DNA of 64,000 nucleotides from Streptococcus xiaochunlingii (GCF_006385805.1 NZ_VFSG01000001.1:310001-374000), one strand, 5' to 3'; numbered from the stretch's first letter, positions 45,137 to 53,210 are shown. Notes: generated from the sequence alone by a model not told the origin. Made by a program: numbers and translations.

Positions 45137-46897
45137 ATGCAAAAGAAATGGGTAGAATTATTTGAAAAAGTAATCGGTCGTAAACCGACTGCTGAAGAAT
45201 TTATTGCAGGAAGAGAGACTGGCTTTGATTTTAAGGCAATCAAATCGATTGCAGGAGTGGCGATTGATCAGGTACCAACGGAACCTACAGGATTAGGAAA
45301 CCAGGAACCGGTAGAAGAGGTTGTAAATCCTCTCCAACAGGCTTGGGAAGAGCGCTTCGTTACTCTTTATGGACGATCACCAGTTTCTGAAGAGATTGAA
45401 GCTGCACGAAGTCAGAATTTTGAAATCGTTGAAGTACCTGCTCCTTCAGTTGAGTTTGAAGAGGACAATCAAACAACACATGTCTTGGCCCCAGTTACAA
45501 GCTCATCAGAGGCACCAGAAATCCTGCCCCAGCCAGTTGAAACAATAGTGACAGCAAACGCGCTCGAACAAGAGGACTCTGTTAAGAAAGGCGAGAAAAA
45601 GGGTAAGAAAAAGAAAGTCTTTCTCTTTAGTCTACTTGGTTTATTGGTCTTGATTTTGTCTGGTCTAGGTTATTACTTCTCGTCAACAACCGGCCCACAG
45701 GTTACAGTAGATAAATTGGTTACGGCTATTGAACATAAGGATTATCGAGAAGTAGCTAGCATTCTTTCTAGTGAAAAGGATAAGTGGACCAAGGAAGAAG
45801 CTCAAAGCTTACTAGACTATATGACTTCTCAGAAGATCGATGTCATTTACGAATTAGATCATATCGCCCAGTCTTCGAAAACAGGTATTGTCAAGGATAA
45901 AAAACAGAATCTGCTGATTGGAATTGAGAAAGCGAATAAGAAATTTGGTATTTTTCAAGAATACCGCATTACGACTTATCCACTTGAAGTCACAGCAACT
46001 ACGAATCTAGATGATGCCAAGCTTAAGACCAGCGAAAAAGAGTCGACAGTGCTCAAGAAGAACCAAACGACCAAGCTTGGAAAAGTTCACTTTGCTTCAC
46101 GAGACATGCAACTAGATGGGAAGACCGAAGTTGGAAAAATCTCTAGTGGTGTGAAGTTAGATCCGGCTCAAGCCTCTAAAAATAAGCTGAACTTGACTTT
46201 TAATTCGGAGAAACGTCTTCTTGAGGTTGAATTCCCAGAAGAAGTCAGCAATCCAACGGATATCAAGGTTGCAGTTAATGGTAAGGAAGTCGGCACAAGC
46301 ACCTTATTTGAAGTTGATGTAGTGGCCCATCAAGAAATAGAAGTTCACGCTGTCTTTAACTTGAATGGTGAGAGCTATACAACTGAAAAGGCAAAAGTCA
46401 CTATTGGAGAAACTTCAGATGATGATGAAGTCATCACTTTGAAACTTTCTAAAGATGTGATTAAACGATTGAAAGATGCTGAGACAGCACGTAAAGCTAA
46501 GGAAGAAGAAGCCAAGAAGGCAGAAGAGAAGAAAACTGCTATCACCTCCTTCCTCCAAGACTACCGGACAGAAATCTTCTCATCTGTCTCAAGTAGATCC
46601 AACACCTACTCCAAGTACTATGACACTTCAAGTGAAGCCTATAAGGAAATGGTGGAGTGGACGACAGGTGGAGGCGTCAAGAAGGCTGAAATTGACTACT
46701 ATACACCAGGTGTTTTCAACGTTCTCAGCGTTACCGAAGAGAACGGAATGATCATCGTGAAAACCCACGAAGAATATACTGTACACTATGTGACCAGCCG
46801 AAAAGATAGCCAAAGTAGCAAGGACAAGACCTACACCCTAAAACCTGTGGGGGATACTTACGTGATTACGGCTATTGCGGTCACGGCTGGTAATTAG
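45137..46897 (+). CDS. TcaA-like membrane-anchored protein with two W-GR modules
   Basis: I chose the ATG at 45137 (MQKKWVELFEK) with GGGAG 9 bases upstream over the GTG at 45119. The 586-residue product has two cytoplasmic W-GR modules (about residues 5-30 and 70-95) and a Lys-rich stretch. One membrane segment follows (about 158-180, VFLFSLLGLLVLILSGLGYY), then an outside part resembling TcaA/YvbJ: VTVDKLVTAIEHKDY, then beta-rich domains and a C-terminal NTF2-like domain (about 475-585). The zinc ribbon usual at the TcaA N-terminus is absent; the W-GR modules take its place. It probably acts at the cell wall. Confidence 0.78.
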   Translation: MQKKWVELFEKVIGRKPTAEEFIAGRETGFDFKAIKSIAGVAIDQVPTEPTGLGNQEPVEEVVNPLQQAWEERFVTLYGRSPVSEEIEAARSQNFEIVEVPAPSVEFEEDNQTTHVLAPVTSSSEAPEILPQPVETIVTANALEQEDSVKKGEKKGKKKKVFLFSLLGLLVLILSGLGYYFSSTTGPQVTVDKLVTAIEHKDYREVASILSSEKDKWTKEEAQSLLDYMTSQKIDVIYELDHIAQSSKTGIVKDKKQNLLIGIEKANKKFGIFQEYRITTYPLEVTATTNLDDAKLKTSEKESTVLKKNQTTKLGKVHFASRDMQLDGKTEVGKISSGVKLDPAQASKNKLNLTFNSEKRLLEVEFPEEVSNPTDIKVAVNGKEVGTSTLFEVDVVAHQEIEVHAVFNLNGESYTTEKAKVTIGETSDDDEVITLKLSKDVIKRLKDAETARKAKEEEAKKAEEKKTAITSFLQDYRTEIFSSVSSRSNTYSKYYDTSSEAYKEMVEWTTGGGVKKAEIDYYTPGVFNVLSVTEENGMIIVKTHEEYTVHYVTSRKDSQSSKDKTYTLKPVGDTYVITAIAVTAGN

Positions 46898-46907
46898 GAG
46901 GTTTATG

Positions 46908-47681
46908 ATGAAATTAAGCATGACAAAATGGACGCTTGCTGGCCTGGTTCTGTTGAGCCTAGGTGCTTGTGGCCAACAAAAGGAATCAAAGAGCTCATCT
47001 CAAAAAGAGCCTGCTTCCAGTAAGCAAGTCGCTCAGTCGTCAGCCGGCAAAGAAACCAGTGCTTCTGAAGCAACTTCATCTGATGATAGCGACAAGTCAA
47101 CGAAGAAGGCAGGCGAAGTCACAGTAGACAAAGGCGTTTCTTTCAATGGTTCTTACTACAGTGTTCAAGGAAAGTCTGGGGATATCGTCATCGCCAACAA
47201 GCACTACCCCTTAGCTGCAGACTACAATCCAGGTGAGGATCCGACAGCTGTTGCGGCCTTGCACGAGTTGATTGCAGCCATGCAGGCAGAAGGCTATGCT
47301 ATCAGCGATCAATACAGTGGTTTCCGCAGTTATGAGACCCAGGTTGATCTCTACCAAAGCTATGTCAATCAAGACGGAGCAGCTGCAGCAGATCGCTACT
47401 CAGCTCGTCCTGGCTATAGTGAGCACCAGACAGGTCTAGCATTTGACCTCATCGATACTAGTGGCAATCTGGTCCAAGAAGCAGGTGCAAGCAAATGGTT
47501 GCTCAAGAATGCTGCTAAGTATGGCTTTATCGTCCGTTATCAAGAAGGAAAAGAAGCGAGCACAGGCTACATGCCGGAAAGCTGGCACCTTCGCTATATC
47601 GGAGAAGATGCAAAAGACGTCGCAGCTTCAGGAAAAAGCCTAGAAGAATACTTCAACTTTACCGGTGGCGACTACGAATAA
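46908..47681 (+). CDS. ldcB: LdcB/DacB-type L,D- (or D,D-) carboxypeptidase lipoprotein
   Basis: Of two adjacent ATGs, the one at 46908 is 6 bases from AGGAGG and is preferred. The 257-residue precursor has a lipoprotein signal with lipobox LGAC, a Ser/Lys-rich linker (about 25-75), and a VanY/LdcB domain with SGFRSYETQ, the zinc motif SEHQTGLAFDL and ESWHLRYIG. The pneumococcal homologue trims tetrapeptides to tripeptides in peptidoglycan. It starts 10 bases after the TcaA-like gene, placing both in wall maintenance. Confidence 0.9.
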   Translation: MKLSMTKWTLAGLVLLSLGACGQQKESKSSSQKEPASSKQVAQSSAGKETSASEATSSDDSDKSTKKAGEVTVDKGVSFNGSYYSVQGKSGDIVIANKHYPLAADYNPGEDPTAVAALHELIAAMQAEGYAISDQYSGFRSYETQVDLYQSYVNQDGAAAADRYSARPGYSEHQTGLAFDLIDTSGNLVQEAGASKWLLKNAAKYGFIVRYQEGKEASTGYMPESWHLRYIGEDAKDVAASGKSLEEYFNFTGGDYE

Positions 47682-47685
47682 CAAG

Positions 47686-47730
47686 AAAACCGCTCTTTCA
47701 GGAAGCTTGAAGGAGCGGTATTTTTGTGCG
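47686..47730 (+). terminator. terminator after ldcB
   Basis: ACCGCTC / GAGCGGT with inner TTC / GAA pairing is followed by ATTTTTG. Confidence 0.75.
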
Positions 47731-47743
47731 GAGAAGAACAAGA

Positions 47744-47778
47744 AAAAACCACTGCCAAGTGGAAGTGGTTTTGATTGG
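47744..47778 (-). terminator. probable terminator of rpmE2
   Basis: ACCACT / AGTGGT form a hairpin, and on the minus strand the sequence beyond it is T-rich (TTTTTTCTTG). It lies just after the rpmE2 stop. Confidence 0.5.
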
Positions 47779-47782
47779 TTTC

Positions 47783-48025
47783 TTATTTGAGACCGTATTT
47801 TTTGTTGAAACGATCCACACGTCCATCTGCTTGAGTGAACTTTTGACGTCCAGTGTAGAATGGGTGTGAGTCTGATGAAATTTCAACACGGATCAATGGG
47901 TAAGTTTCACCTTCGAATTCAACAGTCTCGTTAGAGTACTTAGTTGAACCACTAAGGAACTTATAACCAGTAGTAGTGTCCATGAAGACAACAGGGCGAT
48001 ATTCTGGATGGATATCTTTTTTCAT
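47783..48025 (-). CDS. rpmE2: 50S ribosomal protein L31 type B (zinc-free)
   Basis: The ATG ending at 48025 ([16 protein letters not shown]) gives 80 residues, the usual length; the in-frame upstream ATG is not used by the family. The type B form lacks the zinc-binding cysteines of type A L31 and shows [14 protein letters not shown] and [10 protein letters not shown]. It has its own promoter on the minus strand and an untranslated leader of about 50 nt. Confidence 0.96.
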   Translation of the reverse strand: MKKDIHPEYRPVVFMDTTTGYKFLSGSTKYSNETVEFEGETYPLIRVEISSDSHPFYTGRQKFTQADGRVDRFNKKYGLK

Positions 48026-48083
48026 TTTGCAATAATTCCTTTCTGCCATGGTCTCTTTCCGAGCCATAGATTGTTACTTAGCT

Positions 48084-48112
48084 AGTGTATCAAAAACAAA
48101 AGAGTTTGGCAA
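48084..48112 (-). promoter_or_regulatory. rpmE2 promoter
   Basis: On the minus strand TTGCCA (48112-48107) and TACACT (48089-48084) are 17 bases apart. Confidence 0.7.
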
Positions 48113-48142
48113 GGATTTTTACCAATTTTTTCGCATTTTATA

Positions 48143-48191
48143 AAGAAAAAAAGTGGAAAAAGCTCATCCTATCAGACAAGCTTTTCCCACT
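48143..48191 (-). terminator. terminator of the Gln/Pro-repeat gene
   Basis: On the minus strand GTGGGAAAAGC / GCTTTTTCCAC form an 11-bp stem (one mismatch) followed by a run of T. Confidence 0.75.
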
Positions 48192-48247
48192 CTGTCTAAC
48201 AGACCTAGTAAGGAAATGTTGGACATGTAAGATCAATAGAAATTTTT

Positions 48248-49177
48248 TTATTCTTGACCAGGTTCAGTAGTTGGCTGTTCTGGTTGTTGAGGCTGCTGTT
48301 GCTCTTGAGGTTGCCAAGCTTGTTGAGGCGCTTGTTGGAACTCTTGTTGAGGCTGTTGAGGCGCTTGTTGGAACCCTGGTTGAGGCTGTTGAGGCGCTTG
48401 TTGGAACCCTGGTTGAGGTTGTTGAGGCGCTTGTTGGAACCCTGGTTGAGGTTGTTGAGGCGCTTGTTGGAATCCTTGTTGCGGTTGTTGAGGCGCTTGT
48501 TGGAACCCTTGTTGCGGTTGTTGAGGCGCTTGTTGGAACCCTTGCTGAGGTTGTTGAGGAGCCTGAGGTGCTTGTTGGAATCCTTGCTGAAGTTGTTGAG
48601 GAGCCTGAGGTGCTTGTTGGAATCCTTGTCCTGGAGCAGGTTGACCAAACCCTTGTTGTGGTTGTTGCCATTGTTGTTGTCCAGGATGACCAGGTTGTTG
48701 TGGTGATTGGACAGATGAAGCAATAGACTGGGCAAATCCTTTAGTTGTTGATGCAAGTTCTTGGAATGTTCCTTTAGTGATTTTACCGCCAGACATAGCT
48801 AAGAGCCCAGTAGCTACAGTAGCAATGCCTGCTAGTAAACAAAGAATCAAACCAAAACCAAGTGAAATTCCAAAGCCACCAAAATTAACAGCATATTTAT
48901 TTATATTGAATACATCAATAATTGAAATGATTGTTTGAATAGCTCCAATGACGATTACACCAATTGCAAAAGGTTTTTCCATAGGTTTTTCATAGTTTTT
49001 TAAACAAGAAAGAACAATGGATACAATTGCAAGGAAAATAATTAACCAACCATCTCCTTGAGTACCACTGATGGTCATGCTACCCAATGCTCCAGCTGAA
49101 GCTGAGGCCCAAGGTAAAAAACTTCCTAAAATTGCAACTGCAGATGCAGCAATGATAAAAATACGGTTTTTATTCAT
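48248..49177 (-). CDS. four-helix membrane protein with a Gln/Pro repeat tail
   Basis: The 309-residue protein has about four membrane segments in its first 130 residues, starting FIIAASAVAILGSFLPWASA. A cytoplasmic-type tail of about 140 residues follows, made of Gln, Pro, Phe and Ala. The tail holds about seven copies of an 11-residue unit (GFQQAPQQPQQ) after two longer variants. It shares GFGQPAPGQ and GQGFQQAP with the repeat protein at 43.8 kb. GGAGAC precedes the start. Function unknown. Confidence 0.78.
   Translation of the reverse strand: MNKNRIFIIAASAVAILGSFLPWASASAGALGSMTISGTQGDGWLIIFLAIVSIVLSCLKNYEKPMEKPFAIGVIVIGAIQTIISIIDVFNINKYAVNFGGFGISLGFGLILCLLAGIATVATGLLAMSGGKITKGTFQELASTTKGFAQSIASSVQSPQQPGHPGQQQWQQPQQGFGQPAPGQGFQQAPQAPQQLQQGFQQAPQAPQQPQQGFQQAPQQPQQGFQQAPQQPQQGFQQAPQQPQPGFQQAPQQPQPGFQQAPQQPQPGFQQAPQQPQQEFQQAPQQAWQPQEQQQPQQPEQPTTEPGQE
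48290..48640 (-). repeat. 33-bp tandem coding repeat
   Basis: Repeats of a 33-bp unit (two 42-bp variants at the left end of the protein tail) encode GFQQAPQQPQQ. Near-identical neighbouring units suggest recent expansion. Confidence 0.85.
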
Positions 49178-49200
49178 AAGTTGTCTCCTTTTTTGTGTAT

Positions 49201-49209
49201 ATTATAGCA
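49201..49209 (-). promoter_or_regulatory. promoter of the Gln/Pro-repeat gene, extended -10
   Basis: On the minus strand TGC-TATAAT (49209-49201) lies 23 bases before the start codon. Confidence 0.6.
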
Positions 49210-49301
49210 TATTTTTCCTTTTTCTGGATAGTAAACTTTTGAAATTGCTTGATAATTGTCTTTATTCTTTAGTAATCATTCGGTATTTATTCTTTTTTTA
49301 T

Positions 49302-49343
49302 AAAAAAATAGGTGAATTATTTCTAGTTTGAGAATTTTCACCT
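49302..49343 (-). terminator. terminator of nrnA
   Basis: On the minus strand AGGTGAA / TTCACCT form a stem followed by ATTTTTTTATA. Confidence 0.6.
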
Positions 49344-49364
49344 GTTTGGAATGAAATGATAGCC

Positions 49365-50303
49365 TTATTTATTTTTAGCAACTTCCTGTAGTTCCCGATA
49401 GATTTGCTCGTTTTCTTCTAAGGAATAAGAATTGGCACCACTGGCGAGTGGGTGGCCTCCACCATCGTGGCGTTTGGCAATCTCGTTGATCACCAGAGCT
49501 TTACTTCTCATACGGACGCGGTAGTGGCCATCAGCTTGCTCGACAAAAATAGCCCAGACGCTGACGTCTTCGATTCGACCAGGTGCTGAGACGATCGCAG
49601 CAGTCTCGGCATCTGTGATTTGGTAATGTTTGAGGAGCTCTTGGGTAAGGGTCACGCGACTTGCTCCATTTTTATCGATTTCGAGATTGTCATAGACATA
49701 GCCTTGAAGCTTGGCAATCTTAGAGCTCATGCTATCCATCTGACGAGAAAGACCGGCAAAGTCAAAGTCAAAGCTACGAAGGTGGGCAACCATCTCGAAA
49801 GTCCGGCTTGTCGTCGAAGGGTAGAGGAAGCGTCCAGTGTCTCCAACAATACCAGCATAGAGGAGACGGGCTGCTTCTGGACTGATCTCAAGCTGTTGTT
49901 CAAGAGCGAAGAGGGTAATGAGCTCGCTCGTAGAGCTCGAGTCGGTGTCTACCCAGAGGAAATCTCCGTAGGCATCGTCGTTTGGATGGTGGTCAATCTT
50001 GATCAGAAAATCGCCTCTGGTGTAGCGTTTGTCATCGATGCGAGGGGTATTGGCAGTATCGCAGACAATGACTAGAGCACCCTCATAGTCTTCATCTGTG
50101 ACAGTATCCATACTATCCATCCAAGCAAGAGTTGGCTCGTTAAAGCCGGTAGCTAAGACTCTTTTGTCTGGGAAGTTGGTCTGGATGATTTCTTTCAGGC
50201 CGACCTGGCTTCCAATCGCGTCTGGATCGGGATTCATATGACGGTGAAGGATAATGGTATCGTATTGGTTGATTTTCTCTAAAATGTCCTGTGTAATCTG
50301 CAT
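49365..50303 (-). CDS. nrnA: DHH phosphoesterase (nanoRNase / pApA phosphodiesterase)
   Basis: The ATG ending at 50303 (MQITQDILEKI) has GAGG at good spacing; the ATG 12 bases upstream lacks one. The 312-residue protein has DHH motifs HRHMNPDPDAIGS, VCDTANTPR and KIDHHPNDD, and the DHHA1 motif GGGHPLASG. It matches NrnA and streptococcal Pde2, which degrade short RNAs, pAp and pApA from c-di-AMP turnover. Confidence 0.92.
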   Translation of the reverse strand: MQITQDILEKINQYDTIILHRHMNPDPDAIGSQVGLKEIIQTNFPDKRVLATGFNEPTLAWMDSMDTVTDEDYEGALVIVCDTANTPRIDDKRYTRGDFLIKIDHHPNDDAYGDFLWVDTDSSSTSELITLFALEQQLEISPEAARLLYAGIVGDTGRFLYPSTTSRTFEMVAHLRSFDFDFAGLSRQMDSMSSKIAKLQGYVYDNLEIDKNGASRVTLTQELLKHYQITDAETAAIVSAPGRIEDVSVWAIFVEQADGHYRVRMRSKALVINEIAKRHDGGGHPLASGANSYSLEENEQIYRELQEVAKNK

Positions 50304-50443
50304 ATAGTACCTCATTTAGTTCTCATTCAATTTTAGCATAAGGCGGGCATTTGGAAAAGAAAAAGATTATCTGACTCTCTGGTGGAGAATTTCCGAACAA
50401 TGCCAGGTACCCAGAACTTCCCCATGCAAAATGCGCGCGAAAG

Positions 50444-50452
50444 TGGTATAAT
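50444..50452 (+). promoter_or_regulatory. flavodoxin promoter, extended -10
   Basis: TGG-TATAAT ends 28 bases before the start codon. Confidence 0.6.
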
Positions 50453-50480
50453 GTCATAAGATTATTATTTGGAGGGAATT

Positions 50481-50924
50481 ATGACATTAGCAAAGATTGT
50501 TTTTGCAAGTATGACAGGAAATACAGAAGAGATTGCTGATATCGTAGCAGATAAGTTTCGTGATCTTGGTGTCGAAGTAGAAGTCGACGAATGTACAACA
50601 GTAGACGCAGAGGACTTTCTTGAGGCTGATATTGCAGTCGTAGCGACCTATACCTACGGTGATGGTGAGCTTCCTGACGAAATCGTTGACTTTTATGAAG
50701 ACTTAGCTGGTCTTGACTTGAACGGTAAGATCTACGGTGTCGTTGGTTCAGGTGATACCTTCTACGACGAGTTCTGTAAGGCGGTCGATGACTTTGATCG
50801 TGTCTTTGCAGCGACGGGTGCGGTTAAAGGTTCTGAGTGCGTCAAAGTGGATCTGTCAGCTGAAGACGAAGATATTGAAAAATTAGAAGCTTTTGCAGAT
50901 GAACTCGCAGCAAAAGTTGGCTAA
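50481..50924 (+). CDS. flavodoxin
   Basis: The ATG at 50481 with TTGGAGGG upstream gives 147 residues. The FMN phosphate loop SMTGNTEEIAD and the acidic surface (TYGDGELPDE, then VVGSGDTFYDEF) are typical of short-chain flavodoxin. It is a small acidic electron carrier in the cytoplasm. It forms its own transcription unit with a terminator after it. Confidence 0.95.
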   Translation: MTLAKIVFASMTGNTEEIADIVADKFRDLGVEVEVDECTTVDAEDFLEADIAVVATYTYGDGELPDEIVDFYEDLAGLDLNGKIYGVVGSGDTFYDEFCKAVDDFDRVFAATGAVKGSECVKVDLSAEDEDIEKLEAFADELAAKVG

Positions 50925-50935
50925 TCCATAGCTAA

Positions 50936-50970
50936 GAAAGGTGTTTGCATGTGGCAGGCACTTTTTTTTA
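50936..50970 (+). terminator. terminator after flavodoxin
   Basis: AAGGTGTTTGC pairs with GCAGGCACTT (two G-U pairs, one bulge) and is followed by TTTTTT. Confidence 0.65.
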
Positions 50971-51021
50971 TGGATGAAAACATTCAATAGCTGGATAGGG
51001 CTAGTAAGATAGCTCGATTTT

Positions 51022-51030
51022 TGATAAAAT
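51022..51030 (+). promoter_or_regulatory. promoter of the chorismate mutase-CLC operon
   Basis: TGA-TAAAAT ends 26 bases before the start codon. No fluoride riboswitch is apparent in the short leader. Confidence 0.5.
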
Positions 51031-51056
51031 GGGTAGCAAAAAGTGAGGAGACCAGT

Positions 51057-51329
51057 ATGGAATTAGAGAAGATTCGCCAAGAGATTGATAGCATCGATAA
51101 AGAATTGGTCCGTCTATTAGAACGCCGGATGCACTGTGTAGAAGATGTCATTCGCTACAAAGAAACCCATCAAAATCCTGTCTTGGACCGGGCTAGAGAA
51201 GATGAGGTCTTAGCCAATGTAGCCAGCTTGGTCCAGGAGAAACGCTATGAGGAAACCATCCTTGCCACTTATCGGGACTTGATGAAGCGGTCTAGAGGCT
51301 ATCAGGCCGATCAATTAGATGCGGACTAG
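51057..51329 (+). CDS. chorismate mutase, AroQ class
   Basis: The ATG at 51057 (MELEKIRQEIDSIDKELV) with GAGGAG upstream gives 90 residues. It is a single AroQ helical domain with the usual R-x2-I-D-x-I-D-x-E-L pattern and ERRMHCVEDVIRYK. It converts chorismate to prephenate. In S. mutans a comparable gene shares an operon with CLC-type fluoride exporters beside rplS; the same order is seen here. Confidence 0.9.
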   Translation: MELEKIRQEIDSIDKELVRLLERRMHCVEDVIRYKETHQNPVLDRAREDEVLANVASLVQEKRYEETILATYRDLMKRSRGYQADQLDAD

Positions 51330-51339
51330 GGTGCCCAAG

Positions 51340-52551
51340 ATGACGATGATTAAAAGAACCTTAGTTTATACCCTAGATGCCCTCATAATCGGGGCGATTG
51401 TTGGGGTGATTGATACCCTCTTTGGGCGGGTCTTGATTGGGATTGGAGAAGTTCGTACGGACTATCTCCTCTATCTCTTGCCCTTTCTAGCTCTAGCAGG
51501 TATCTTGATCACCTATCTCAATCGCACCTATGGGGGCAAGAGTCAAAAAGGGATGGAGCTCCTCTTTGAAGTCGGAGAGGGAAGCGAGAAAGACATTCCC
51601 AAGCGCTTGATACCCTTGACTATCCTTTCTACCTGGATGACGCATCTCTTTGGTGGGTCCGCTGGTCGAGAAGGAGTGGCGGTCCAGCTCGGTGGGACAG
51701 TGGCCCATGCTCTACGAAGAGAGAGACTTGGTCCAGACGCTTCACGGATCTATTTGGTCACTGGGATGGCTGCTGGCTTTGGCGGACTCTTTCAGACGCC
51801 CCTAGCTGCCATCTTCTTTGCCATGGAAGTCCTAGTGATAGGGAGACTAGAATGGCGTGCTCTCTATCCTGCGACAATCGCAGCCTTTGTTGCTAGTTGG
51901 ACCTCTCACACCTTGGGGCTAGAGAAGTTTACTCAAGTCATTTCAGACAAGCTATCTCTATCCCTACAAGTATTCTTACAGTTGCTTCTCTTAGGGCTCA
52001 TATTTGGTCTGACAGGCAAGCTCTTTGCCTATCTGCTAGGCAAGTTTAAACAAGGTTTTGCCAAGGCCTTCGTCAATCCCTATGTGAGGATTGGAGTGGT
52101 CGGTCTCGGCCTCAGTATTCTCTTGTATCTGATTGGGACAGGTCGCTATTCGGGACTGGGAACCAATCTGATCTCGCAAAGCTTTGAAGGAGCTGATGGG
52201 AAGAGCTTGATCACTGGGGCAGACTGGATCCTCAAGCTCCTATTTACAGTGACGACCATTGCTGCAGGCTATAAGGGAGGAGAAGTAACCCCGCTCTTTT
52301 CTATCGGGGCGAGTTTGGGTGTCTGGCTAGCTACTTTCTTTGGACTTCCGATTTATCTGGTAGCCGCCTTAGGCTATGCGGCGGTCTTCGCAGGAGCAAC
52401 GTCGACGACGATCGGCCCCATTCTGATTGGTTGTGAGATCTTTGGTTTCCAGCATTGGCCAGCCTTTCTCTTGGTCTGTCTGGTGGCTACGCGTCTCTTT
52501 CCAGCCCTGTCTATCTATGGAGGACAAAAAGTTGCGAAAAAGTTGCAATAA
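51340..52551 (+). CDS. CLC-F type fluoride/proton antiporter (EriC family)
   Basis: I prefer the ATG at 51340 (MTMIKRTLVYTLDALI) with AGGG 8 bases upstream; the ATG at 51319 overlapping the previous gene is the alternative. The 403-residue protein has about ten or more membrane segments. The motif GGSAGREGVAVQLG differs from the Cl- channel GREGP and agrees with the CLC-F clade, which exports fluoride. GYKGGEVTPLFSIGA is the second ion-path motif. Its place between chorismate mutase and rplS matches the S. mutans fluoride-resistance locus. Confidence 0.8.
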   Translation: MTMIKRTLVYTLDALIIGAIVGVIDTLFGRVLIGIGEVRTDYLLYLLPFLALAGILITYLNRTYGGKSQKGMELLFEVGEGSEKDIPKRLIPLTILSTWMTHLFGGSAGREGVAVQLGGTVAHALRRERLGPDASRIYLVTGMAAGFGGLFQTPLAAIFFAMEVLVIGRLEWRALYPATIAAFVASWTSHTLGLEKFTQVISDKLSLSLQVFLQLLLLGLIFGLTGKLFAYLLGKFKQGFAKAFVNPYVRIGVVGLGLSILLYLIGTGRYSGLGTNLISQSFEGADGKSLITGADWILKLLFTVTTIAAGYKGGEVTPLFSIGASLGVWLATFFGLPIYLVAALGYAAVFAGATSTTIGPILIGCEIFGFQHWPAFLLVCLVATRLFPALSIYGGQKVAKKLQ

Positions 52552-52554
52552 TCC

Positions 52555-52583
52555 TTTACAAAAGGACATTCTTTTGGTATTAT
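52555..52583 (+). promoter_or_regulatory. rplS promoter
   Basis: TTTACA (52555-52560) and TATTAT (52578-52583) are 17 bases apart. It starts 3 bases after the CLC-F stop. Confidence 0.75.
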
Positions 52584-52589
52584 AAATTT

Positions 52590-52668
52590 TGTGCGTAATG
52601 GAAGCACAAAAATACAGTTTATCCGCTGAGGGAGTAGCCCTCAAGATTGACGAAGATAGGAGAATAAA
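52590..52668 (+). promoter_or_regulatory. L19 ribosomal protein leader
   Basis: The short leader holds TTGTGCGTAATGGAAGCACAA (pairing TTGTGC / GCACAA) and GAGGGAGTAGCCCTC. Place and size fit the L19 leader known in Firmicutes. A covariance-model search would confirm it. Confidence 0.65.
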
Positions 52669-53016
52669 ATGAATCCATTAATCCAAAGCTTGACTGAAGG
52701 TCAACTTCGTACTGATATCCCTGCATTCCGTCCTGGTGACACTGTTCGTGTACACGCGAAAGTTGTCGAAGGATCTCGTGAACGTATCCAGATCTTTGAA
52801 GGTGTTGTTATCGCTCGTAAAGGTCAAGGACACACTGAAATGTACACTGTTCGTAAAATCTCTAACGGTGTCGGTGTTGAACGTACATTCCCAGTACACA
52901 CTCCACGTGTAGAAAAGATTGAAGTTGTACGTTACGGTAAAGTACGTCGTGCGAAATTGTACTACCTTCGTGCATTGCAAGGTAAAGCAGCTCGTATTAA
53001 AGAAATCCGTCGTTAA
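52669..53016 (+). CDS. rplS: 50S ribosomal protein L19
   Basis: The 115-residue protein has the L19 features [28 protein letters not shown] and the basic C-terminal [20 protein letters not shown]. Codon use is strongly biased. It is followed by a terminator and then tRNA-Arg. Confidence 0.98.
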   Translation: MNPLIQSLTEGQLRTDIPAFRPGDTVRVHAKVVEGSRERIQIFEGVVIARKGQGHTEMYTVRKISNGVGVERTFPVHTPRVEKIEVVRYGKVRRAKLYYLRALQGKAARIKEIRR

Positions 53017-53023
53017 GACGAAC

Positions 53024-53056
53024 AAGGAGGCGGGAGTGATCTCGCTTCTTTTTTTA
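53024..53056 (+). terminator. terminator after rplS
   Basis: GGAGGCGGGAG pairs with CTCGCTTCTT (a two-G bulge and G-U pairs) around TGAT, followed by TTTTTTT. Confidence 0.65.
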
Positions 53057-53059
53057 TAG

Positions 53060-53131
53060 GTCCCCTTAGTTCAATGGATATAACAACTCCCTCCTAAGGA
53101 GTAATTGCTGGTTCGATTCCGGCAGGGGACA
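53060..53131 (+). tRNA. tRNA-Arg (anticodon CCU)
   Basis: The 72-base gene folds as a cloverleaf. Acceptor stem: GTCCCCT / AGGGGAC. Anticodon stem: ACTCC / GGAGT around CTCCTAA, with anticodon CCT. T-stem: GCTGG / CCGGC around TTCGATT. Discriminator base: A. The CCA end is not encoded, so RNase Z and CCA addition are needed. Its 3' end is repeated at 55879-55906, marking it as an integration site. Confidence 0.96.
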
Positions 53132-53146
53132 TAAATAGAAATGAAA
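53119..53146 (+). mobile_element. att site, left copy, in the 3' end of tRNA-Arg
   Basis: The 28 bases from CCGGCAGGGGAC through AAATAGAAATGAAA recur at 55879-55906 with one mismatch. The left copy keeps the tRNA intact, as is normal for tRNA-targeted integration. Confidence 0.8.
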
Positions 53147-53168
53147 CACTGATTCTTCAGTGTTTTTT
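53144..53168 (+). terminator. terminator after tRNA-Arg
   Basis: The stem AACACTGA / TCAGTGTT is followed by TTTTT. Confidence 0.8.
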
Positions 53169-53210
53169 TGTTGGTTTATGCAAGGATGGATCTTGGGAAA
53201 AGTTCTTGTA

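Noticed and set aside
48254..48726. Plus-strand Leu- or Val-rich ORFs and minus-strand alternative frames over the Gln/Pro repeat
   Set aside because: They are by-products of the 33-bp repeat with no start signals.
50925..51056. Fluoride riboswitch before the chorismate mutase-CLC-F operon
   Set aside because: I looked because of the exporter, but the region is filled by the flavodoxin terminator and a short promoter; the conserved fluoride riboswitch core was not recognisable.
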